DNA of 64,000 bases from Apricaphanius iberus. Taxonomy: Eukaryota > Chordata > Actinopteri > Cyprinodontiformes > Aphaniidae. The notes beneath the pieces are model-generated. The model worked only from the letters and a program-made list of their open reading frames with translations, was not told the origin of the DNA and made no database searches. Below, in pieces: positions 46,462-57,127 of this stretch. Position numbers and translations under genes: made by a program. How positions within the stretch are numbered: position 1 is the first letter of the stretch; each line of letters starts with the position of its first letter. Where the stretch lies: the NCBI GenBank assembly GCA_028564705.1, contig JAPXFQ010000117.1, positions 1 to 64,000 on the forward strand, given 5' to 3'.

Positions 46462-47316
46462 TCAACTGTAATAAGCATGGGTAAAAATAACTGTTTTCAG
46501 CCTAGATTTAAACATTGTTAGAGTTGAGGCTTGTCTCACATCTTCATGAAGACTGTTCCAGATTTTAGCTGCCTGAAACTGAAATGCAGCCTCACCGTGT
46601 TTAGTGTTGACTCTGGGAACCACTAGGAGACCCCTCCCTGAAGTTCTCAGGGCCCGAGATGGTTCATATGTGTCTAACATGTCAGAGATGTACTTTGGTG
46701 CCAAACCATGAAAAGACTTACACACGTACACAAGTAGAGCTGTTTTAAATTCTATTCTCTGAGCGACAGGAAGCCAGTGCAGAGACCGGAGCACTGGACT
46801 AATATGGTTGTATTTCCTGGTTCTTGTCAGGACTCGAGCAGCAGCGTTCTGGATGTACTGCAGGTGACTAACAGCTCGTTTAGAGAGGCCAGTTAGCAGG
46901 CCGTTACAGTAGTCTAACCTGCTGGAGACAAATGCATGTATAAGTCTCTCTAATTCCGGTTTCAACACTATTCCTCTGATCTTAGCAATGTTTTTCAGAT
47001 GGTTAAAAGCTGTTGATGTTATTGCTTTGATGTGGCTGTTTAAGTTCAGGTCCGAGTCCATGATTACCCCTATATTTCTAACCTGATTTTTTGGTTGAAG
47101 ACAGAGAGACTCAAGATGACTGATAACACTTTCTCTTTGTGTTTGTGGGCCAAAAACAATGATGTCAGTTTTGTCTGAATTTAACTGGAGAAAGTCACTT
47201 TGCATCCAAACACTGATCTGTTCAGTACAGTGACAGAGTGTATCTATAGGCCCATGTTCACCTGCCGTCACAGACACGTAGATCTGAGTGTCATCTGCAT
47301 AGTTATGGTAGGACAC
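46462..47316 (-). pseudogene. L2 RT C-terminal frame with YADD motif
   Basis: This is the longest open piece of the LINE: 284 codons from MSYHNYADDTQIYVSVTAG through QLNSDKTDIIVFGP, LNLNSHIKAITSTAFNHL and LDYCNGLLTGLSKRAV to VIFTHAYYS. YADD is the reverse transcriptase metal-binding pair. The start is not real: the protein began upstream in the same element, and a stop just before interrupts it. The enzyme copied LINE RNA at a nicked target; here it cannot be expressed whole. Confidence 0.88.
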
Positions 47317-47439
47317 ATTAGTTCAGTTAATTAGCTGACCCAATGGAAGCATGTACAAGTTGAATAAAAGTGGTCCCAAGATTGACCCCTGGGGGACTCA
47401 ACAGGTCATGGGAATTTTGTCTGAGACACAGTTGCCAAT

Positions 47440-48621
47440 TTAGACAAAGTACGTCCTGTCCTTGAGAGAGGACTTGAACCAGTTTAGAGCAGTACCAGAG
47501 ATTCCCACCCAGTTTTCTAACCTGTGAAGTAAGATCCCATAGTCCACTGTGTCAAAGGCAGCGCTCAGGTCCAGTGGAACTAAAACTGAGACTTTGCCTG
47601 CGTTGGTGTTCATGCGGATATCATTTGTCACCTTGATCAGAACTGTCTCAGTGGTGTGGTGGGACCCACAACCTGACTGGAAAGTATTAAACACATTGTT
47701 AGACAGGAAAAAAGTAAGTGAGCTGTTGATATACTACTTTCTCTAGGACTTTTCCTAAGAATTGTAGGTTTGATATGGGCCGGTAGTTGCTCAGTACTGG
47801 GGCATCAAGACTGCTTTTCTTTAGAAGAGGCTTAATGACTTCAGTTTTTAAGGCATTTGGGAATATTCCACTCTCAAGGGAAATGTTAACTAACTGACTA
47901 AGTTGTGGTAACAAGCTGCTCAGCACAGACTTTAGAAATTGAGTGGGTAATTCATCAAGGCAGCATGGACATTAACTCAGACCAGAGATAACCTCTTCGA
48001 TTGTTTTGTCACTGACAAGTGTAAAATGTGTCAGCTCAAGGTGTTTATCTGGAAAAAAGTCTTGCTATTTGTTTTGTGATAATTATGGCATTTTTATTGC
48101 CTTGGACTTTGTCATTAAAAAATATTGCAAATTCATTGTACTTAGATGTGGAAGTTAGCTCTAAGGGCAATGAAGCTTGAGGATTAGTTAATCTGTTTAG
48201 TGTGGCAAACAGAACACGAGAATTGTTTTTGCAGTTTTCAATTATTTTAGAGAAATACTTCTCCCTTGCTCCACGTAAAATCTGGTTAAAGACACAAAGC
48301 ACTTTTTTGTAAACCTCATAATGAACCTGAAGCTTTGACTTGCGCCATTTCCGTCCGGCTTTCCGGCACACTCTTTTTTTGTGCCCTGACCAAAACTTAA
48401 TTTCTCCAAGGTGCCTTTTGCTTAATGTTAACCATTTTAACCTTGACAGGAGCAATAGTATCTAAAACGTTTACAACCGTTGAAGTGTAAGAGTCCAATA
48501 GATTATCAACATTTGAGCATGGGGGATTTTTAAATTTGATCAGTTCCATAAACTTTGTCCTTGTTGTATCATTTATGTGTCTTCTCTGAATAAACCGTGA
48601 CATGTGTACCAATACATACAT
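47440..48621 (-). pseudogene. L2 RT N-terminal part in several frames
   Basis: Open pieces at 48397-48621, 48045-48455, 47699-47926 and 47440-47694 carry successive conserved blocks of the same protein. Examples are LLPQLSQLVNISLESGIF, SNYRPISNLQFLGKVLEKVV and the DLSAAFDTVD motif with the first RT aspartate. Frame changes between pieces show at least three disabling lesions. Confidence 0.85.
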
Positions 48622-48625
48622 ACTG

Positions 48626-50034
48626 GTAAGCTAATCTAGCCAAACTGAAACACAACACAGCTTCTTTTGCTACTCTTCTTTTACGGGATGACAATTTTGA
48701 TTGTTACAAGAAAAAACAGCATATGAAATGTATATCTCTCATCTGGAATGGCACCATTGCTAAACTTGATCACACAGATATAAAGGTCCTCATCATTTCT
48801 TTTTACAGGACGGCCACACCCCCGCCTCTCGAATGTGTATACAAAAGGTGATATTTATATAATAAGGTATAAAATCTGAAAATGTTTTAAACACCTTCTT
48901 AAAAGTATGTATGCAAATTATATTAGCACTAAAGGTTACTATGATAGGTGCGGCGTAGCTTAGTTTACAGTTGTCTGGGTTACTCTGTTTTCACAGTTAT
49001 GCTTGAAAACAGCATATGAGACGCCAACTACTTGTAGCTTTGGAACTGTTCTGAAAGTGTAAACGTTCAAACTACACACAAGATAGCTAAAAAGTTCCAT
49101 TATGCAGAACAGCAGTGACAAGTCGTCATTGGTGTTTCAGTCTTTATTGCGTGTTTAATATGGATCAAAACCATTTATGGAGATTTTGTTCAGTTACCGG
49201 TCCCTGGCTTCCGTACTTTTCACATCCCTGTATATTCCACATCTTTTTGGGATTTTAACATGTATATTTCTTTCTCCCAACTTTGCTTCTTCTTCTGCGA
49301 TGTACTGTTTTTAGGCCGCCTCCACCTCCACCTGTAGAACCCAAAATTTCCAAACTAACTAAGCAAGCTTGCATTTTGAAATTTCAAATGAGGACAAAGA
49401 AACAGGTAAGGCAAGATGTTGTACTTTCCCCACAAACGACCATAATTAAATAGCATTTAGATAAATGATATGGTATATCCTAGCATTACATAATTTTATA
49501 ATTTAATTAGGGCCTGCCCAATAAATTCATGGGCAGGCACCTATTACTATTCACTTTTGGAAATTTTCGGAAATTAATGCTGGTCGTATCGTAGTATGCA
49601 CCCCCAAAATATATATGTCAAATTGTCCGGCTCGATCGTGTGATGTGTGCTATTACTTTTATTGGTGATTGGAGTTACCAGGCCCCTTTTAAATTTCCTG
49701 AAATGTTCTAGTTAATTCTATGATGCAGTACCACAGAACTGGGAAACAGTCGTGTAGCCCCTGTGCAAGATCCAGCACCAAGCACCAGCAATAAGCCTAA
49801 AAGTCAGGAGTGGGTAGGTAATATTTCTCATTGAGTAAATGTCATTAGAATTAATGTAATTAAGAATATGGAGTAGACCTGCTGAATATGGAAAATGTCC
49901 TGAGATGTTTGAAGATTTAGTCCATTATTTAAACTGGCCTGAAATGATTCAGAAGGCTTTCTGAAAAAGGGATATTTCTGCAGAGAATTATAACAATTTT
50001 ACATTGTAATTTATTGTCAGAAGTAGAGCTTGGA
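48626..50034. other. Mostly unassigned; one small hairpin
   Basis: At 49510-49540 'gcctgccc' and 'gggcaggc' form a hairpin around an 11-base loop. No gene or transposon was recognised otherwise. Confidence 0.4.
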
Positions 50035-50042
50035 CCCTGTAC

Positions 50043-50726
50043 TAGGGTTGGGCACCAAGAACCTAACGTCCGGTTCCGGAACCGTTAAGAAGATGTTTGA
50101 ATTTTGATGCTTTTTTCGGTTCCTAAATTCCCACAGTCTAAGCAAACAAACTAGTATGGGCCACACTCTAGTTTGTTTCTGGAGTTTGTATTAGGCTTTA
50201 CTCCGCGCAGCGATTGTTTTATTCTTTACAGACTAGCTTAAGTTTGGATATACTAGTGATGCTAGCATAAGGCAGGCTGCAGCTGCTGCTACGCTAACCG
50301 GCCAGAGACCCCAGCCAGCAAATAGACAAACCCCATCACCACAGCAACAAGGGGAAAGCGTCAGCGGAGAAAATTGCTGCGTGCCGCAGAAAAGTAACGG
50401 CGTATGTGATAAAAAGGCTGCATCCCCTTAGTGATGTGGAGTCACCCACATTTAGCTAACGTTAAATAAATAAGATCAAGATTAGGCTAAATAAGTTAGC
50501 TGGTAGCTACTTTATCTACCCCTGACCTAAGTTGCAGTAACAGTTCAAGTAAAATGTTTTTTGACAGAACAAACAAAAATGGCCTGTGTAAACGGTTTTT
50601 CAAAGGAAATTTTTGTTTTGGTTTTTTCTTCTTCTGCACCTCAAAGAATCGGAATTGAGAACCGTTTAGAACAAGAATCGATAGTGAGAATCGGAATCGT
50701 TAAAATGCAAACGATGCCCAACCCTA
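50043..50726. mobile_element. Non-autonomous hAT element, 684 bp
   Basis: The left end 'tagggttgggcaccaagaac' pairs with the right end 'aacgatgcccaaccct'. Subterminal 'ggttcc' and 'gaatcg' words follow. The flanking 8-mers CCCTGTAC and CTCAGTAC agree at 6 of 8 bases, fitting an aged 8-bp duplication. No transposase inside. Confidence 0.8.
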
Positions 50727-50734
50727 CTCAGTAC

Positions 50735-51404
50735 TGATGAGAGGATTGCTTCTGTCAACGTGGAAGGAACTGGTGAGCTCTTATGAAAAAACAAGAATTT
50801 TTTATCATCACTAAATATGCCCTAAGGATTGAACATTTTTTATACAAAGGAAAAACAAGATAATGGCATCAATAAAATAATGTTATTTTAATACATTGAA
50901 TAAGACATTTACAGACTGAAGTACAATTTATTTTCCTTCATTCATAATAATAAGATAATTTACAACATTTGATACTGTAGAAAATGACATTCTGAAGTAA
51001 CAAAATATGTTGGAGATGTGCTTTTTAACTCATATCCTCATATTTGTGAAATCTAACTTGTGACAGAACTGTTTGCTTGCAGAGGGAAAAAAAATAGTGT
51101 TATTAACAAGTGTGACACTTTTTGGTTTTACTTTCCTTCTTTAAATGTTTTTTAATTTGTTATTCTTTTACTTAATTTATAAGGGCTCAGGTATCTAAAC
51201 TGTCATTTGAACAGAATATAAATTCTGATACTGTTGAAGAGGACTGGTTGTAAAAAACTGTATTAGTGATGTCCACATATGTTGAATTAAATCTATATTG
51301 TGAAGCAAACCTTATTTCAATCAAACTGTATTTAGGAAGCGCTTTTCATACAAAGATTGCAACTCACAGTGCTTTACAGATTTAAAATGACCCCACATAT
51401 ATCA
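50735..51404. other. No recognised feature
   Basis: AT-rich; nothing supported. Confidence 0.4.
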
Positions 51405-52140
51405 CATTCAATTCAATTCAAGTCAAAATACTTTATTGATCCCAGAGGAAAAAATAAGTGTTGTTGTAGCTCATAACTAATTCAATCTTCAGGAAGTTAT
51501 TCTGGATCATGATGGCTGTTGGGAGAAAGGATTTCCTATAGCATTTTGTGCTGAAGAAGCCTCCGACTGAAGATGCTCTGTTGCTGTTGGATATTCTCAT
51601 GAAGAGGATGCTCAGTGTTGTCCATATATATATATATAATTTTATGAAGAATCCTTCTTTGCGTCATTATCTCCAGGTGTTCCACAATCATACCCAGAAC
51701 AGAACCAGCCTTCTTCATGAGGTTGTTGAGTACGTTTGAAGTCCCTGGCTCTGATGCTGCTACCCCAATAGATGATGGATGAAGAGATAACACTCTCCAC
51801 AGCAGACTTGTAGAACATTTGCAGCATGATGCTGCAAACCTCGAAGGACCTAAGCTTCCTCAAGAAGTACAGTCTACTCTGTCACTTCTTATAGATTGCT
51901 TCACTGTTGAGTCTCCAGTCCAGTCTGTTGTCTAGGTGAACTCTATTTATTTTCCTTAACCACCTCCACTTCTTCTCCCATAATGGAAACAGTCTTTGAC
52001 TTCTCCCTGTTTCTTCTGAAATCTACAATCATGTCCTTTGTTTTGTTCACATTCAAGGTAAAACTATTGCTTCCACACCATGCCACAAAACGGTCCACCA
52101 GCTCTCTGTATTCAGTTTCTTCTCCATCTCTGATACACCT
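51405..52140 (-). mobile_element. CR1/Rex1-like LINE 3' fragment
   Basis: The minus-strand end is 'atactttattgatcccagag'. Upstream coding pieces read FEVCSIMLQMFYKSAVESVI, SSIIYWGSSIRARDF, and in a second frame NLMKKAGSVLGMIVEHLEI and RRILHKI. These are the C-terminal RT region of a common fish LINE. A frameshift near 51720 and several stops kill it. A TA run at 51627-51640 interrupts the sequence. Confidence 0.72.
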
Positions 52141-53069
52141 GACAATTGGGTTCTATTGGGTCCAAGATTTAAAAGTGCGATCACATTTATTACCCCAACC
52201 CCAATTTGCAGAAACATTCAAGAGCAAAGTTAAGAAGGACATTAAATGGTAATTTTCCATGTATTGGAAACTTTTTTAGAAAAAAAAGACAAAATTAAGG
52301 TTTTACAAAGAAGTGATATTGTAGACTTAACATTCAGACAAAAGTTATAATTACATGGCTTAAAAAAATAATAGATTGTGATTTAAAGTGGCCCAATCTA
52401 AAGCATGAAATTCCAGGGGTGAAAATGAAGTCCCATTCCGGCCCTGTACATACCATATATATTAATATGCTGTTGCCAAGCACTGTGGCTTGAGCAGAAC
52501 AGGAAACATTATTTTTTTTGGCTGTTGATCATTTTCTTTTTTTTCGTTTTGTTGGTTTTGACAAAAACAAAGAAAAGAGTATGACATTTTAGATTTCTTT
52601 GATTCTAAAAACAAAATGACTAGGAGAACACCCATCAGATATACTTATATTCTCATGCAGTGTTTGCAGTATTTTACTAGCTTTGCAGGAGACACTCAAA
52701 AGTGAGCTTGGACAAAAGCTTAGTTTCCCCATGTTTTTAGCAAACTAGGGCATGCTCCTCCAAACAGCCGATACGCCAGTCTGGCTTGATTTCCCTTGGG
52801 ATATGTAGGTTATCATATTATCTACCACTTTTATTCAGCTCCTCTAGTTCAATTTTCGTACCCATATGGTTCAGATCCTTGTTTTGTGAGCTTAGAAAAC
52901 ATATGTTAAACCTAAAATAATAATACTGATGAAAACTTTGCCATCTGAGATGAAGAGCATGTTCCTTATTGTAGAGGTAAGAAAGGGAAGATACATTTGA
53001 CATTTCATTTGTATTGTCAAGACAGCTCTAAAATTTACTCCACACCCTTGATTAATTGAAACCAAAAGC
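52141..53069. other. No recognised feature
   Basis: AT-rich; short frames only. Confidence 0.4.
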
Positions 53070-53800
53070 AATTGAATTTAATTGAATTTATATTGGTTGT
53101 TACATCACAAGAGAATAATTCAACAACAAACATATGACTCAGAATATACAACCAAAAAAGGAACAGGGAGAAGCTAAGCTTATTTTATCCTATCCTACTC
53201 TACACCAGTTAACCAAATAATATCTCACTTTTCATTCAAAAAAGTACCTAATATTTATACACGCTTTTCATGTCCATTTAATATTTGATACCTGAAATAT
53301 GTTTAACATTTAATCATTGAAGTACATTCCTTCAGATCATTGTTTAATTCATTCCAAACGTTCACACCTCGAGTAGAAACACACCTAGACTTTGCATTAC
53401 TTCTAGCCTTAACACCTTCAACAGTACCTCTAAGATTAGAATGATTTTTTTAACACATCTCTTGATTTATAGGGTACTGCAATAGATTTTGACACTTGAC
53501 CCTTTATATATTCAGCATGAGGTTTCAAACCAGGTTTACTATGTATAAGCACACTTAAAAATTAGATTTAATATACATGTCCAATTTCCGTTCCATTTAG
53601 ATAAAGCTTGGCATTATCAATATTCCTCTTATTTGAAAATATACATTTTGTTTTAGTTCTGTATAATGAAAATTTATTATTTATTATTATCAAACCAACT
53701 TTTAATTAGAAAAAAATCTCCTTCTACCACCTCTAATAATTCACAAATCTTTTCCTGTAAAAAAAAGCATAATCTGCAAACATATCAGCTGACTTTAGAG
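53070..53800 (-). pseudogene. Decayed LINE reverse transcriptase fragment
   Basis: Reading the minus strand from about 53800, the frame gives LLEVVEGDFFLIKSWFDNNK, TKTKCIFSNKRNIDNAKLYL and NGTEIGH, the region after the RT catalytic motif. The catalytic pair itself appears changed (ADYAF where ADD is expected). Toward 53070 the sequence degrades into a 3' UTR-like tail. The clade was not determined. Confidence 0.6.
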
Positions 53801-53829
53801 GACTAGATAGTACAATCCGATGGGTAATC

Positions 53830-54480
53830 AGCACTTGGTGTAGATGTGGGGATGAAGAGGGTAAATGCTTCATAGGAGTCTCCAGGTGGCCAGCCTCCTT
53901 CATTGGTGTTAAGTTGAAAGGCCCACAACACCTCCAAAGGCCTCAACAACAACATTTGGCATCCCAGTTATTTTGCAGCCCAGTTGGGGTCCTTTCTTTT
54001 TATCCATGGGCAGTTATTGCTTTGTTTGGCAGCATCTGACAGTGATTTGACGGCTTTTTGGAAGGCCTGTCCTCGCACTCCCATTCCTTTAAGCAACTTG
54101 GTTATAGACGTGGCAATAAATCCTCTACACCCAATCTGAACCGGAAGCACCTGGGCACCCCAGCCACATTGTTTTTGCCTCGGTTACTATGTCAGAGTAC
54201 TTCAGATGTTTACACTCATCATACTGCTTCATCGACTGCAGCTTCCCATGGTACAGTTAATTCCACAATAAACAGCGACTTCTAAGAGGTTGACCGCAAT
54301 ACCAGATCCAGCTTGAGGTTCTCAGGTGGAAAGGTGAGTCCCTGGTCTAAGTCAACCTGCATTCTCCAGTCCCGGGCAGTGTCTAGGAGGGTTGCTTCCA
54401 CTCTTGCAGATGGCTTTGCTGGGAGTTGTCCTGGTCCTACAAATGGGAGGGTGTTTGTGTGCTTAGGCACTGGAGGAGGG
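53830..54480 (-). pseudogene. Restriction-like endonuclease fragment of a retroelement
   Basis: On the minus strand one frame (54282-54470) reads LLDTARDWRMQVDLDQGLTF and LDLVLRS. Other frames continue with ECKHLKYSDIVTEAK, then VQIGCRGFIATSITKLLKGM, GVRGQAFQKAVKSLSDAAK and WIKRKDPNW. This order matches the C-terminal PD-(D/E)xK endonuclease part of retroelement proteins frequent in fish. Several stops and shifts are present and the expected P of the PD motif is lost. In life it would nick the target DNA. The family is inferred from memory of the motif order. Confidence 0.55.
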
Positions 54481-54884
54481 AGGGCATTTTGGGTAGTTCT
54501 CCTTCCTTCTATGTTAATCAGCAGTTGTCATAGGCAGGGCCGGATTATCATTGCACAGGCCCCCGAGCACAATGTGTTTAAGGGGCCCCCACCCACCGCT
54601 GCCCTCCCCCCACGTCACTGCTCCCCAATAGCCCCTTTTAGACATTTCACAACATTGACAATAACTAATTCATCTAGTTATGTAAATATGTAAGCATTTA
54701 ACTCCAAGCCAAGATTTTTTCATAATCTAATCACAAACACACTCATACCTGATGATTTCCCTGCCCTGCCTCACTCCTCTTTCTCTCTTCTACTGTTTTG
54801 TGTATTTTGGCCTCTTTCTTTCTCTCTCTCTCTCTGTTCCTCTCAGTGCTCCTGTCTCCTCTTCTGTCTGTAATAACAAAAATG
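54481..54884. other. Flank of Ngaro with CT-rich tract
   Basis: 'cagggccggattatcattgc' at about 54535 resembles the start of a common fish repeat. A CT-rich microsatellite lies at 54775-54845. No gene. Confidence 0.35.
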
Positions 54885-54904
54885 TAAGTTAATATGTTAA
54901 CTTA
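54885..54904 (+). other. Palindromic arms at Ngaro left terminus
   Basis: TAAGTTAA and TTAACTTA are exact inverted 8-mers around a 4-base spacer TATG, at the very edge of the element. The same site recurs at 59839-59858 at the B1/A2 junction. The layout resembles a tyrosine recombinase core site. Function is inferred. Confidence 0.55.
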
Positions 54905-55071
54905 GGTTCGTGAGCCGGACCACGCCCCATATTCAGTATCCTCTCAGTAATCAACTCGGATTTGACTCACCTGGCATCTCACACCTGAATTTCATCCCTA
55001 ATTACTCCATGATCTATTTAAACCCTGAGCACCTAGCCATCAGCGTCGCTCAGACTCTGATCTCGTAAACC
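54886..55071 (+). repeat. Ngaro split direct repeat A1
   Basis: 186 bp repeated at 59840-60025. It contains a TATA-like 'tctatttaaaccct' near 55012, about 90 bases before the Gag start, so it probably holds the promoter. Confidence 0.93.
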
Positions 55072-55102
55072 AGCGCTGTTCCTCAAGACAATCTTTATTA
55101 TC

Positions 55103-57127
55103 ATGGATGTGCTTACCCTCGATCCTTCCGAATCTGATGAGGAGCTCTTCTCCAGTGAGACTTCCATCATCGGACCATCACCTACATCTGTGGTCCGTCA
55201 AGTCTCTCGCCGTGTCAGGCTTCCATCGGCTCATCGGGATTCCAGCCAGTCCTCTCAGTCAGCCAGAGCTCTTCAATCTCGCTCTGCTCGGTCGGATCCC
55301 TCCTCAGCGACTTCCGCGCCTCGGGGCCGTACACTTGTCCGCCTAGATCGGCGCCCTTCTCCATCTCCTCCCCGCATGTCTAACTCCCTTCGTTCTCGTC
55401 TCGAGGCTTCGCCTCCCCTTTTTCCTTCCCTGGCCTCGGGCCACTTGGTCCAAGTTTCCTCTCATTCCCGCAGAGCGTCTTCGTCACGCCCCGGGACTTC
55501 TTCCGGAGTTCAGCGGTCCTCAGTAGGCGCTGCAGGCCGATCGGCTCCAAGCCTCTCTTCTTCCCGATTTTTTCAGGCTCCCCGCTCGTCACGAGCTCAG
55601 CACTCTCCACCCGATCTCTCCGGCAGTCCAGCTCGGAGGGCTTCTCCTTCTCCCCATCCTCGTCCGGCTTCATTCCGGCCAAGGAACTCACCCAGAGTTC
55701 GTCGTTCTTCTGTCTCCAACCGTCCAGACATGTCTGCTTGGACAGTAGCCCGCTTGCAATCAGCACTCAGGGAAAGAGGAATCTCCTTCAGTCGTTCCGC
55801 TAATAAATCTACCCTCTTCAAGCTCCTTTTTCCCTGTAGTTCTCCGTTAACCAAAACTTCCTCCTCCCATAATCTACTTCCTACTTCAGCCTCAGTCGCC
55901 TCTTCTTCTCAGAGCACATCCCAGCCCACAGCTGCCGGGCCAACATCCACAGCTCCCCTGCTGGCGGGGAAGCTTCTTCCGTCTCATTTCCCTCTAATTT
56001 TGCCTCATTCGTAACAAATCTTTTCTGTTCCTTAGCATCTCAGTCCGGATCTTCATTTAATCAATCAACTCCTTTCCCCCACATTCCCCCATCTATGTTT
56101 CCTACAGGTTCAACTCAGGCTTCCACCCACGCTTCAGGAACCCCTTCTAACCCTTCAATATTACCAACAGGCTCAAATGTCCAACAACCTATTGCTGCAT
56201 TACCTCAAAATTCTACTGGTCTGCCGTCTCAGTTGCCATCTTCATCTATTTACACACCAGCTTCTAACCATTACACTCTTTCCACAGCAGTGCCCCCTAT
56301 TCGGCCACCCTCTTCCATCAATCGCCCTTCCCCAGTTTCACCCGCTCTCCGACAACAAATTTTGAACGGTAATTACATCGATTTGGCTCTCCTTCTCCAA
56401 CCTTCTCTAGGTCTCTCAGGTCAGCCCCGGGAGGTGCAGACCGGTATGGGGCCGATGCAGCTAGGTTCAGCTCTTAGCTCCAGCTCCAAAGATCTGACCC
56501 CCACAGAGTTCGCTTTTGCATTCTCCCTTTATAGGGACATCATTTGCTCAGTATTTCCCAACCGACAGACTGAATTAGATGATTATTTATCTATTGTCCT
56601 TAAAATGGCCCTTAGATTTGGAGGAACAGGGTTTTACCAATATCACGTTCTTTTTTTCATCTCAGGCAGCGGGTCGTCTTGCCCAATTCAACCAAGGTAC
56701 ATACTGGGGCTGTCTAGACTCAGAGTTATATTGCCGCATCTTCGCAGCTCGTGCATCCCTATCTTGCAGCCTCTGCGGCGCTCCCTCCCACCCCGCTACT
56801 GCATGTACACTTGTTACTCCTCTCCGTCCTCGGCTATCATCGGCACGCAGCTCATCAGTCCCCAACCGTTTGTCCTCAGCCGCCCCTCCCCCTCCAATGA
56901 TTCCTAAATCTCTGCCACAACAATCTAAACCAAATGCACCAGTCTCCGGGGGTATGGATAAGCGCGGCCGTCCCATCCTTTACCAGGGTGGTAGGATGGT
57001 GTGCAACAACTTCAATGACCTCGGTTGCTCAGCCTCTAGCTGCAGGCTCTTGCATACCTGCTCTTTCTGCGGAGGGGCACATGCTCGGACCACCTGCCCC
57101 CATAACCCCACTTCCAAAGCAGATTGA
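55103..57127 (+). pseudogene. Ngaro Gag-like ORF with two frameshifts
   Basis: The ATG at 55103 opens 303 codons (to 56014), Ser/Pro/Arg-rich, then a SAP-like motif at residues ~210-243 (MSAWTVARLQSALRERGI). Coding continues in another frame from about 55950 through 56095-56640 (FAFSLYRDIICSVFPN, ELDDYLSIVLKMALRFGG). A second shift, near the T7 run at 56651-56657, returns it to the first frame (GRLAQFNQGTYWGCLDSELY). The tail has a CCHC knuckle (CSLCGAPSHPATAC), then a CCCH-like and a further CCHC-like finger. Gag would coat and package element RNA. Both lesions look like single-base indels, either real or sequencing errors. Confidence 0.85.

Larger units (their letters stand above)
46308..48625 (-). 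mobile_element. L2-type LINE, RT region present, EN lost
   Basis: The minus-strand 3' end starts with a 'gcaag' tail and 'aaggcaattcaaagtgcttc', the complement of the L2 end at 32475. Coding blocks run in order: IKQKAPWRN linker (48400), KYFSKIIENCKNNSRVLF, VIKPLLKKSSLDAPVLSNYR, LVPLDLSAAFDTVDYGILLH, YADDTQIY catalytic motif (47310), and the C-terminal 46462-47316 frame of 284 codons. The endonuclease is missing, so the copy is 5'-truncated. Several stops and frameshifts occur near 47320-47440, 47930-48050 and 48400. Confidence 0.9.

Noticed and set aside
55380..55854. Minus-strand frames of 128 and 85 codons opposite Gag
   Set aside because: They are shadows of the Ser/Arg-rich Gag coding strand; no domain or promoter.
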